Notes: generated by a model from the sequence alone, not told the origin. Positions 1 to 5,890 are shown, numbered from the stretch's first letter. The stretch is 7,564 bases of DNA from JAHHTP01 sp964587555 (GCA_964587555.1 CAZPLR010000058.1:1-7564), one strand, 5' to 3'. A program made the numbers and translations.

Positions 1-644
1 ACGGCGAGAAAGCTTCTCCAATATTCGAAAAAAATGCTCGCGTAATCCCCCGCATAGGTCTTTAAACCGAATTTCTCCAGCGGATGCCCGCCGTAATACG
101 GCGTAAGCAGCTCCACCAAAGCGCGGTTAACCTCCCGCTCGGCAGAGAATTCCTGCTCGGTCAAAAAATACCGTCTGCTGATATATTCCGCCATGCCTTC
201 TTCAAACCAGATGCCATCCTCATAATCGTCGTCAAAGCCGTCCGCAAATAACCCGCTGTGATGAACAAACTCGTGTCCTAAAATCTGCATCACATGGTTT
301 TCCCCAAGCGTTTCATAATAGCGGCGCAGCAAAGAAAGCCTGCTTTCATCGACCCCCGCCTTTTGCAGCGGCGCAAGCTGCTTTAAGTAGATTTTTCTCC
401 AAACCTCTAAGCTTGGCGTAAACATCACATGGTATTCGTTTGTATACGCTGGGACAGGGATGTCGCTCACCCGTTTGGTCGCAGTTTCTTCCCCTGCCAG
501 AACAATCACGCGCGGCAGGTCGGAAACCGCGTAATGCTTTTCTAAAAAGGCAAGATATTCGTCAAGCCGCGGCGACCATCTGCGGACAAAATCCTGGTAC
601 TGCGCAAGCTCGCGCTCATCCTGCACCAGATAAACAAATTCCAT
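1..644 (-). CDS. Zinc metallopeptidase-like protein (HExxH), C-terminus cut by window edge
   Basis: This leftward gene starts at 644 and runs off the left edge after 214 codons without a stop. Residues 124-128 read HEFVH, the HExxH zinc-binding and catalytic motif. Residues 146-154 read WFEEGMAEY, which resembles the NEGxAxY segment that supplies the third zinc ligand (probably E149) in gluzincin peptidases. No signal peptide is visible (it begins MEFVYLVQDE), so it is probably cytosolic. Its ATG lies two bases after the stop of the epimerase-like gene, with no good ribosome binding site of its own, which suggests translational coupling within one operon. The motif pair supports a peptidase-like fold; substrate and physiological role are unknown. 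It could also be a family member that keeps the fold but acts on something other than peptides. I do not recognise a named family. Confidence 0.8.
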   Translation of the reverse strand, partial: MEFVYLVQDERELAQYQDFVRRWSPRLDEYLAFLEKHYAVSDLPRVIVLAGEETATKRVSDIPVPAYTNEYHVMFTPSLEVWRKIYLKQLAPLQKAGVDESRLSLLRRYYETLGENHVMQILGHEFVHHSGLFADGFDDDYEDGIWFEEGMAEYISRRYFLTEQEFSAEREVNRALVELLTPYYGGHPLEKFGLKTYAGDYASIFFEYWRSFLA

Positions 645-646
645 CT

Positions 647-1528
647 TTATAACAGCGTGATGGTCAGGTGATAAGTATCCTGCTTGCACTCAGGCAGCGT
701 TTTCACGCCGTACTTGTGGGCGTAATCCATGTCCTCATCCTTGCAGACCGCCATACCGCACCACGGCTCAATGCAGAGGAAAGGCGCGTTTAAACCGATC
801 GGCGTCCAGAACGCCAAAAATTCAAAGCCCGGATACGCAACCTCCACGCCGCGCCCGGTCAAGCGGTTATATAGCCGCACAGAGTCGGATTTCAGCGAAT
901 CAAACACCACCGCGTCGTTGTCAAAATCACAATATTGTAAATTCCACGTCGTTTCGTCGTTCAGCATCGGACGGCGGTCGGATTTGTCAAATTCCAGCGC
1001 CTTCAGGTCATAGCGGATCGCCGCCGCCGTTTCCTTCTGCGGGAACTCGACCACACAGTCGGTAAAGCCGCCCTCACCGTCAACCGGCGTGTTAAACGCC
1101 GGGTGCGCGCCGAAACAGTAAAGCATGTCCCCGTCGCCGACATTTTGAATATCATACCGAATATCCACGCCGGTTTCGGAAACGGTATAGGTGAGCATCA
1201 CCGAGAAACGGTACGGATACTGCTTTAAGGTTTCCTCATTCCAGCGATAGCAAAGCTTCGCGCTGCTTACATCCTGGTAAAGCACCGAAAACTCCGCCTC
1301 GCGGCAGAATCCATGCTTGCCGATCTGATATTCCTTCCCCTCGATCACAGTTTTTCCGTCCCTTAAATTGCCGACGATCGGGAATAAAAACGGCGACGTC
1401 TTTGCCCAGTATTTGCCGTCTCTCTGCCACATATACTCTGTCCCGACGACATCCTTGACCGATAAAAGCTGCGCGCCCTTGGTATCCACCTGCACAAATA
1501 CAGATTTGGAGCGTAATTCGATTATCAT
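647..1528 (-). CDS. Aldose 1-epimerase family protein, LacX-like
   Basis: A complete 293-residue protein, the usual length for the LacX/YeaD branch of the galactose mutarotase fold. Expected landmarks are present: PFLFPIVGNLRDG at 46-58 with Arg56, the KHGF segment at 71-74 with His72, AHPAFNTP at 141-148 with His142 (a likely general acid), and CIEPWCG at 252-258 with Glu254 (a likely general base). Members interconvert sugar anomers; the actual sugar cannot be told, and LacX-type proteins are often of unproved substrate. Cys257 stands where I would expect His in many relatives (PWHG). There is no signal peptide, so it is cytoplasmic. The start is supported by a purine-rich GGAAGAGAGG just upstream of the ATG. 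It is probably transcribed from the promoter at 1619-1647 and continues directly into the metallopeptidase-like gene. Confidence 0.88.
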   Translation of the reverse strand: MIIELRSKSVFVQVDTKGAQLLSVKDVVGTEYMWQRDGKYWAKTSPFLFPIVGNLRDGKTVIEGKEYQIGKHGFCREAEFSVLYQDVSSAKLCYRWNEETLKQYPYRFSVMLTYTVSETGVDIRYDIQNVGDGDMLYCFGAHPAFNTPVDGEGGFTDCVVEFPQKETAAAIRYDLKALEFDKSDRRPMLNDETTWNLQYCDFDNDAVVFDSLKSDSVRLYNRLTGRGVEVAYPGFEFLAFWTPIGLNAPFLCIEPWCGMAVCKDEDMDYAHKYGVKTLPECKQDTYHLTITLL

Positions 1529-1618
1529 TTTCCTCTCTTCCTTTCTTTTCAGGCAAAAATGCCCAATATCCTGCTTTTTTGGAATAAAGCCCCGTCAGAG
1601 ACCCATGCTCTTAAGCCT

Positions 1619-1647
1619 ATTATAACATCCCATCCTCTAAAAAGCAA
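1619..1647 (-). promoter_or_regulatory. Promoter for the epimerase/metallopeptidase operon
   Basis: On the leftward strand there is TTGCTT (1642-1647), a 17-base spacer and a perfect TATAAT (1619-1624), preceded by TG at the extended -10 position. Transcription would start near 1612, leaving a leader of about 80 bases before the epimerase-like start. The promoter overlaps the last codons of the cysteine-rich gene, so the operon can be expressed independently of it. No terminator is visible between the two genes, so read-through is also possible. Confidence 0.7.
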
Positions 1648-1841
1648 GTATAATGCGTCTTACCGCCATGCTTTGCCTTCTGTTTCCCAAACGCCTTCCC
1701 GGTGCAAAACGGCTGGCAGGAGGCAAGGTATGGGCAGCTTGGGCAGTCGTGCAGCGAAGGTACAGTGCTGCTGACCGTCGTTTTCATACACCTCCCGTCG
1801 CTTTGATATGGACAAGGCTTACTGCATAAGGTCAAATTCAT
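1620..1841 (-). CDS. Small cysteine-rich protein, possible metal-binding
   Basis: A 73-residue protein with nine cysteines. Spaced Cys pairs, C6-x3-C10 with a following YQSDGRC, then CPSCPYLASC and a C-x3-C-like pair near the centre, suggest zinc or iron-sulfur binding. Short clostridial proteins starting with a similar C-x3-C-x-YQ-x-DG-x-C pattern exist and are often given unreliable enzyme names, so I give no function. Translation is well supported: the upstream sequence reads AAAGGAGAAAGGAAGATCACA before the ATG in two overlapping blocks, with AGGAAG about seven bases from the start. The gene is divergent from the adaptor gene and may share control elements with it. The C-terminal part is rich in Lys and Gly and lacks a clear pattern. 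Existence as a gene is likely; function is unknown. Confidence 0.65.
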   Translation of the reverse strand: MNLTLCSKPCPYQSDGRCMKTTVSSTVPSLHDCPSCPYLASCQPFCTGKAFGKQKAKHGGKTHYTCFLEDGML

Positions 1842-1950
1842 TGTGATCTTCCTTTCTCCTTTTTGTTCGCAAAAAATTTGCGTGCGGTAATATCTTTACA
1901 ATTTTCAGTCAAAATATGAATAGAAAACCGCAATGCAAAGGAGAAAAAAC
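1842..1950. promoter_or_regulatory. Divergent intergenic control region with a dyad
   Basis: This AT-rich spacer separates the leftward cysteine-rich gene from the rightward adaptor/permease genes and must hold promoters for both. Elements visible are a perfect dyad CGCAAA-AAA-TTTGCG at 1868-1882, a leftward TTGACT (1907-1912) as a possible -35, and rightward TTTACA (1895-1900) as a possible -35. Neither has a convincing -10 at normal spacing, so exact promoters are not assigned. The adaptor ribosome binding site AAAGGAG is at 1937-1943. Confidence 0.5.
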
Positions 1951-2952
1951 ATGACCTTAAAACCCTGCTGCAAGCTTATCCTGCTCACCGCCGCTCTATG
2001 CGCCTGCGCCTACTGCATTCCCTTCTGGGTGAATATGGCGTGCGCTCCAAGCGTAACGCTGCTCTATCCCGAAATCAGGGTTGTGCGCGACGAAGTCCCG
2101 CTGACGGGAACGATCGCCGCCAAACAGAGCGCCTCCTTGACCTGCAATCTGCCCTATGTCATCAAAAGGGTTCACGTTTCGGTCGGGGATCGGGTCAGCG
2201 CCGGACAAATCGTTGCTGAGATCGACAAGACGCAGACCATTCGTACGGCGGCGTCACTTCTGCCGCTGCTTTCCGCCTACGCCGAAGGTATGGACGGCGC
2301 CGAGCTTGGCAATATGCTCACACAGCTATCCGATCTAAGCAGCCTAAACGATACGCTGCCGGACACGCTTTTGGCACCCGCGTCCGGAACTGTGACCGCT
2401 TGCTCTCTAAAGGAAAACGCGCTGGTTATGCCGGGGACCTCCCCGCTGACCGTATCCGACTGCGACGAGCTATGCGCCATCCTATCGGTAGATGAAAGCT
2501 TCGCCGCGCTGATCTCCGCAGGAGATACCGTCTATCTCAAATCTGCCGCAACCGGAGATCGGATCTTTTCGGCGTCAGTCGAGGATGTTTCGCCCGCTGC
2601 GGGAGAGGTGTTCTCCGGAACCAGTCTGCAAACGGTTGTTGAGCTGACCGCCTTGCTTTCCGACAGCACCGACCTGCGCCCCGGCTATTCGGTCGAGGGC
2701 GTTTTCTACCCCGACGACGGAACAACGATGCTGCTCATCCCCTACAGTGCAATCTTTCAACGCGGCACAACCGAATATGTTTGGGTTTATCAAGCCGGAA
2801 AAGCGGTTTCGCGTCAGATAGAGGTCGGAAATGAATACGCTGATACAGTCGAGATCGTAAACGGGTTACACAAAGATGAGCTTATCATCAACAATCCGCC
2901 CGAATTGACCGAGAACCAGTCGGTTATTCCACAGGACAAGACAGAAAAATAA
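1951..2952 (+). CDS. HlyD/MacA-type membrane-fusion adaptor subunit of an ABC transporter
   Basis: A 333-residue adaptor protein. The N-terminus (about 8-30) is hydrophobic and anchors it in the membrane. The two half-motifs of a lipoyl-like domain are clear: IKRVHVSVGDRVSAGQIVAE at 71-90 and LLAPASGTVTACSLKENALV at 140-159. Between them the helical hairpin is only about 45 residues, much shorter than in Gram-negative adaptors that reach an outer-membrane channel, which fits a Gram-positive host. A beta-barrel region (about 170-255) and a membrane-proximal domain (IPYSAIFQ at 263-270, then EVGNEYADTVEIVNGLHKDE) follow. The start at 1951 is chosen because AAAGGAG sits seven bases upstream; an in-frame ATG at 1933 would precede that site. 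It lies 24 bases before the permease gene, so the two are co-transcribed. Family relatives work with MacB-type transporters; the cargo is unknown. Confidence 0.85.
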   Translation: MTLKPCCKLILLTAALCACAYCIPFWVNMACAPSVTLLYPEIRVVRDEVPLTGTIAAKQSASLTCNLPYVIKRVHVSVGDRVSAGQIVAEIDKTQTIRTAASLLPLLSAYAEGMDGAELGNMLTQLSDLSSLNDTLPDTLLAPASGTVTACSLKENALVMPGTSPLTVSDCDELCAILSVDESFAALISAGDTVYLKSAATGDRIFSASVEDVSPAAGEVFSGTSLQTVVELTALLSDSTDLRPGYSVEGVFYPDDGTTMLLIPYSAIFQRGTTEYVWVYQAGKAVSRQIEVGNEYADTVEIVNGLHKDELIINNPPELTENQSVIPQDKTEK

Positions 2953-2976
2953 AATCATTTCGGAAAGGAACCTGAT

Positions 2977-4119
2977 ATGCTTGCCATCATCAAAAGCATC
3001 TGGCGGCAAAAAAGCCGTTATTTCCTGCTGCTTTGCAGCGTTGCGGTCGGCGCGTTCACGGTATGCGCGGTATGCGCAATCTCCGACATCGGAACAAAAC
3101 TGATGGATGAAGAGCTGGACGCAATGGGCTTAAACGGGCTGATCGTCACAAGCTCCGGAGCATCCATCACCGAGAGCGATCTGCAAAAGATCGCAGCAGA
3201 GGATTTTATAACCACCCAAACGCCGCTCAACTACGAATACTGCACGGTAAATATCCACGGCGATACCGAAAAGTGTTTGCTCTGGGGGGTGGACAGCCGC
3301 GTCTATGACAGCGTAAAGATCACGCTGCTGTACGGAAAGCTGCTGCAAACTGGCGACAGCGGACTAAATTGTATGGTCGACGCATCGTTTGCAAAGGCGC
3401 ATTACGGCAGAGAGAACATCCTCGGCAAAAAGCTGGATCTAACCCTAAACGGCAGAAGCGTTTCCCCGACCGTCGTTGGAGTTGTTGACACCGGAAAAAG
3501 CCTGACTGGGCAGCTAATGGGCAGCGTCGTTCCCTGCTTTTTATACCTGCCAATGGACACGCTGCGGCTTTATACCCGCGATTCCGGCTATAACCAGCTC
3601 ATGCTGACCTTAGACGGCACAATACAAGCAGACGTTGCCGCCGAACGTGTCAGCGCCTGCCTTTCCTCTGCCAACGCCGCCGAGGTGCAGAACATGGCTG
3701 GCTCAAGGGAGCAGCTAAACGGCATTCTCTCGATCTTCACAACGGTTTTGGCTGCGCTTGGCAGCGTTTCCTTCTTTACCTCCGGTATTTCGATGATGAC
3801 GGTCATGCTGCAAAACGTCAGAGAGCAGACCCCGCAAATCGGCGTCAAAAAAGCGATCGGCGCAAGCAGCGGGATGATCTGCATGGAGTATTTATCTTTA
3901 TCGCTGCTTTTATCGCTATTCGGAAGCGTGATCGGCAGCGGCGCCACCGCCACGGTAGTGCTGCTCAGCGTCAGGCTGCTTGGGATCGATGTCGCCGTAA
4001 ATCCCGCGATCTTCCTGCTTCCCGCGCTGCCGGGCGTACTGACCGGATGTGTTTTCGGACTGTATCCGGCGCTGAAGGCGGCAAAATGCCATCCGGCGGA
4101 CGCAATTGCAAAGCTTTGA
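2977..4119 (+). CDS. FtsX/MacB-type ABC transporter permease
   Basis: A 380-residue membrane protein with the MacB topology: one membrane segment near the N-terminus (about 15-37), a large extracytoplasmic domain (about 38-248), then three membrane segments (about 250-278, 303-335 and 343-366). Family signatures are visible: QIGVKKAIGASSGMI at 287-301, the cytoplasmic coupling segment after the second membrane helix, and the ending GLYPALKAAKCHPADAIAKL at 361-380, which matches the conserved GLYPAxKAAxxxPxxAL tail. The ribosome binding site AAAGGAA is six bases from the ATG. It should pair with the adaptor upstream and an ATPase to move a substrate or to transmit mechanical force across the envelope. 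No ATP-binding protein is encoded on either side, so the energy-providing partner must be elsewhere or missing. Confidence 0.87.
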   Translation: MLAIIKSIWRQKSRYFLLLCSVAVGAFTVCAVCAISDIGTKLMDEELDAMGLNGLIVTSSGASITESDLQKIAAEDFITTQTPLNYEYCTVNIHGDTEKCLLWGVDSRVYDSVKITLLYGKLLQTGDSGLNCMVDASFAKAHYGRENILGKKLDLTLNGRSVSPTVVGVVDTGKSLTGQLMGSVVPCFLYLPMDTLRLYTRDSGYNQLMLTLDGTIQADVAAERVSACLSSANAAEVQNMAGSREQLNGILSIFTTVLAALGSVSFFTSGISMMTVMLQNVREQTPQIGVKKAIGASSGMICMEYLSLSLLLSLFGSVIGSGATATVVLLSVRLLGIDVAVNPAIFLLPALPGVLTGCVFGLYPALKAAKCHPADAIAKL

Positions 4120-4289
4120 AATTTCAGATGTATATTTGACTGCGTTTCGGTACAGAATAATAACAAGCCGCACAAATAAAACATCCCATTCATCGTGTTT
4201 GCAATGATCCTATGATCCCTTAGCGTGCGGCGCGGCGGGTGTCTTCCCCTCTTCCCCCGCCGTTACATCGAAAGGAGTGGCTTTTTCCA
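4120..4289 (+). promoter_or_regulatory. Leader of the small-frame unit: weak promoter and stem-loop
   Basis: No terminator follows the permease gene. A possible promoter is TTCATC (4189-4194), 16 bases, TATGAT (4211-4216), which overlaps a direct repeat ATGATCC-T-ATGATCC. Transcription from it would give a leader carrying a 7-bp stem, CGGCGGG (4233-4239) with CCCGCCG (4256-4262), and a 16-base pyrimidine-rich loop. The stem lies just upstream of AAAGGAG at 4271-4277. The promoter match is weak; the stem is certain as sequence. Confidence 0.35.
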
Positions 4290-4493
4290 ATGCCGAACCC
4301 AAACGCCCCGCTCTCCCGCGATTTTCCCTACGACGGGAAAAAATACTACCGCCTTCCCGGCAGCGCTGACCACGCGCAGATCAACAGCAATATCGCGCCG
4401 CGTCAAGCGCCGCACACATTAAAGCTCCCACAGCAAAGCTTTCAAAAGCAGCCTGCCGCCTACGAGCTTTCAAAGCAGGAACGGCCATTGTAG
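4290..4493 (+). CDS. Hypothetical small protein, Pro/Gln-rich
   Basis: A 67-residue open frame beginning MPNPNAPLSRDFPYDGKKYY. It has no membrane segment, no signal peptide and few acidic residues; it is rich in Pro, Gln, Ala and Lys, so it is probably largely disordered and basic. I do not recognise it. Support for translation is a full AAAGGAG (4271-4277), although its 12-base distance from the ATG is longer than usual. An in-frame GTG at 4239 would extend the frame by 17 residues but would put this ribosome binding site inside the gene, so I prefer 4290. It lies 170 bases after the permease gene, has a possible promoter of its own, and is followed by a second small frame and then a strong terminator. 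That layout suggests a short transcript of its own or the tail of the transporter operon. Function unknown. Confidence 0.45.
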   Translation: MPNPNAPLSRDFPYDGKKYYRLPGSADHAQINSNIAPRQAPHTLKLPQQSFQKQPAAYELSKQERPL

Positions 4494-4518
4494 ACAAAGC
4501 GCAAAAGGTGCCCGCGCA

Positions 4519-4707
4519 GTGAACATGCGCCGTCTCTTCCTGCCTGCATATTCTGCCCGCAAGGCAAAATGGAATGCGGTCCGGCAGGAGCTTTATTCCA
4601 TTGCCGCCTTTCCCGCCGTTTTGACCATAGACGGAAAATCATCGAAAATGCCGATGGGATATCCTCCGCTTCTATACGCCTGCCGGTTAATATTTTCTGA
4701 AAAATAA
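4519..4707 (+). CDS. Hypothetical small protein, doubtful
   Basis: A 62-residue open frame starting at GTG 4519 (a possible ATG is at 4525). AAAAGG at 4503-4508 could be a ribosome binding site ten bases upstream of the GTG. The product is basic with a hydrophobic-aromatic centre and end (AAFPAVLTIDGK, then YPPLLYACRLIF); there is no clear membrane helix. Its stop at 4705-4707 abuts the first base of the terminator stem, the usual position for the last gene of a transcript. Against it, the codon pattern is not strongly typical of the neighbours and a nested hairpin at 4538-4589 falls inside it, so this stretch could instead be untranslated RNA. I do not recognise the protein. Confidence 0.3.
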   Translation: MNMRRLFLPAYSARKAKWNAVRQELYSIAAFPAVLTIDGKSSKMPMGYPPLLYACRLIFSEK

Positions 4708-4762
4708 AACCTTCTCGCTGTGATAACGCTTTGTCAGGCGCTCACTTCGAGAAGGTTTTTGC
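4707..4762. terminator. Bidirectional intrinsic terminator with extended nested stem
   Basis: The outer stem AAACCTTCTCG (4707-4717) pairs perfectly with CGAGAAGGTTT (4748-4758). Inside it GTGA (4720-4723) pairs with TCAC (4742-4745), and CGC (4727-4729) with GCG (4738-4740). The T-rich run after the rightward stem and the A-rich run before it allow termination in both directions: after the small frames on the right-going strand and after the transglutaminase-like gene on the other. Confidence 0.9.
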
Positions 4763-4781
4763 TTTTCTCTATTTTATTGGA

Positions 4782-5435
4782 TCAGTAAACATAACCCTTT
4801 GTTTCGCTGTACTTTGCGCAGAGGTAGTACCAGTCGCCGCTTTTGCCGCGGTTGCCGGCTTCGACCAAATAGGTCTTGCCGTCAATCTTGACCTGCGCCC
4901 AGAAATGCTGCCAAACGCTGCCTTTGGAACCGCGATAGCCTTGCACCAACGAAGAATCATAGCCCAAATACGCCATCATACAGGCAAGCGCGCCGTTATA
5001 CTGCGCACACTGTCCGGTGCGGCATTCAAAAATCGCTTCCACCCAGCTTTTTCCCGTTATTTTCGCCCATAAGGCGCTCGTATTCGCATACTGCACCTTG
5101 GTGTGGATCCATTCCATTGTGTACGCAACCTTGTCCGCCGCCGACATTTTGTCGGTAAAATGCTCCTTTGCAAATGCCTTTAATATCGCAAGGTCTTCCT
5201 TATCCATTTTATATGTATATCCTGCCGAGGCGTTTCCTTGGAAATTATATACCTTTACAGAGCGATGCGGCGTAAGCGATTCCTCTGCGCTTTTTAATCT
5301 TGCAAGCGCCGTTTTCGAATTACGCGCGATATAGCCGCTGCTCGACGCCGATACCCCTCCCGCTGTACAAACCATACAGAATACCGTTACCGCCACAACA
5401 AATACCGCGACCAGCCTTTTTCCGATCCTTCTCAT
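4782..5435 (-). CDS. Secreted transglutaminase-like (papain-fold) protein
   Basis: A 217-residue exported protein. Residues 1-30 form a signal peptide: a basic start (MRRIGKR), a hydrophobic core (LVAVFVVAVTVFCMVC) and a likely cleavage site after VSA at residue 30. The mature part ends in a transglutaminase-like core: Cys143 in GQCAQYNGALACMMAYLGYD, then LVQGYRG, then His177 in WQHFWAQV, and YLVEAGN at 189-195, where Glu192 occupies the place of the usual triad Asp. Such bacterial domains may act as proteases, peptide cross-linkers or cell-wall modifiers; which applies here is unknown. AAAGGGG lies 11 bases before the ATG, a slightly long spacing. The gene stands alone, with a strong promoter and two operator-like repeats upstream and the shared terminator downstream, so it should be tightly controlled. 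Confidence 0.85.
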   Translation of the reverse strand: MRRIGKRLVAVFVVAVTVFCMVCTAGGVSASSSGYIARNSKTALARLKSAEESLTPHRSVKVYNFQGNASAGYTYKMDKEDLAILKAFAKEHFTDKMSAADKVAYTMEWIHTKVQYANTSALWAKITGKSWVEAIFECRTGQCAQYNGALACMMAYLGYDSSLVQGYRGSKGSVWQHFWAQVKIDGKTYLVEAGNRGKSGDWYYLCAKYSETKGYVY

Positions 5436-5464
5436 GCTCCATCTCGCCCCTTTCGGATTAAATC

Positions 5465-5479
5465 ATTACAATTTGTAAT
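5465..5479. promoter_or_regulatory. Operator-like palindrome, downstream copy
   Basis: ATTACAATTTGTAAT is a perfect 7+1+7 palindrome. Relative to the leftward promoter it lies just after the expected transcription start (about 5485), a classic repressor position. TACA/TGTA half-sites recall those bound by BlaI/MecI/CopY-type repressors, but the spacing differs and no regulator is encoded in the window. Confidence 0.6.
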
Positions 5480-5491
5480 CTTGTTGTTACC

Positions 5492-5520
5492 ATTATAACG
5501 CCAGATTTACAATTTGTCAA
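5492..5520 (-). promoter_or_regulatory. Consensus sigma-A promoter of the transglutaminase-like gene
   Basis: Leftward TTGACA (5515-5520), a spacer of exactly 17 bases and TATAAT (5492-5497) match the consensus perfectly. Transcription should begin near 5485, giving a leader of about 50 bases. An intrinsically strong promoter bracketed by two operator-like sites implies regulation mainly by repression. Confidence 0.92.
5506..5520. promoter_or_regulatory. Operator-like repeat overlapping the -35 box
   Basis: TTTACAATTTGTCAA matches the palindrome at 5465-5479 in 12 of 15 positions, including the identical 11-base core TTACAATTTGT. It covers the -35 hexamer and part of the spacer, so a protein bound here would block RNA polymerase. 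The two sites are 41 bases apart, about four helical turns, compatible with cooperative binding on one face of the DNA. Confidence 0.55.
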
Positions 5521-5554
5521 GCTTTTCTGCCGAAAAAGATGAAAAATAATTTCA

Positions 5555-5602
5555 AAATGGAAAAAAGACAAAGAAACAGGGTTTGAACGGCTTCAAACCC
5601 TG
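5555..5602 (-). terminator. Intrinsic terminator for the leftward membrane-protein transcript
   Basis: A perfect 11-bp stem, CAGGGTTTGAA (5577-5587) and TTCAAACCCTG (5592-5602), with a 4-base loop. On the leftward strand it is followed by TTTCTTTGTCTTTTTT. On the other strand no T-run follows, so it acts in one direction. It insulates the transglutaminase promoter, which starts about 35 bases further on. Confidence 0.88.
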
Positions 5603-5890
5603 CTTGCAGCGGAAAAATATCCGCTTTGTCGAACGTATTTGCAGCGCGAAGATTTTTCCCGAATCTCTCCAGAAAAACCGCTTTGCGTAAAGAGCGGGCT
5701 GACAGCCGCTGTTTGCCGCTTCCGGAACGGCTGAATCAAGAAACTGCCGCAGCGGGGACGCGGCAGTGCGCCGCAAGCGCCGGATGCTATAAATCCCGCA
5801 GCCAACGAGATAAAAAAACAAGACCCGCTATTCTATTGCATGACATGACGCGGTGCGCGCTTCCGCGACGACCCACGCGTAAGCGGCAGA
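5603..5890 (-). other. Hairpin-rich stretch without a convincing gene
   Basis: These 288 bases lie between the stop of the small membrane protein and its terminator, so they should be transcribed leftward. They hold stems AGCGGA/TCCGCT (5608-5613 with 5620-5625), AGCGG/CCGCT (about 5693-5710) and ACTGCCGC/GCGGCAGT (5743-5750 with 5760-5767). Open frames in both directions here lack ribosome binding sites or run through the terminator. It may be a long 3' untranslated region, a small RNA, or remains of a gene. Confidence 0.45.

Noticed and set aside
440..652. Rightward open frame opposite the metallopeptidase-like gene
   Set aside because: No ribosome binding site, no recognisable domain, and antisense to a frame with clear HExxH and EEGMAEY motifs.
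1933..1950. Earlier ATG for the adaptor at 1933
   Set aside because: The AAAGGAG site lies after it and is ideally spaced for the ATG at 1951.
4081..4130. Palindromes CAAAGCTTTG and GAAATTTC at the end of the permease gene as a terminator
   Set aside because: Short, without a loop suitable for a stable hairpin, and no T-run follows.
3588..4193. Long leftward open frame of 201 residues opposite the permease gene
   Set aside because: The sense strand encodes an obvious FtsX/MacB permease with a good ribosome binding site; the antisense frame has no start signal and is a codon-usage shadow.
5552..5821. Leftward open frame of 89 residues
   Set aside because: It continues through the intrinsic terminator stem and its T-run, and lacks a ribosome binding site.
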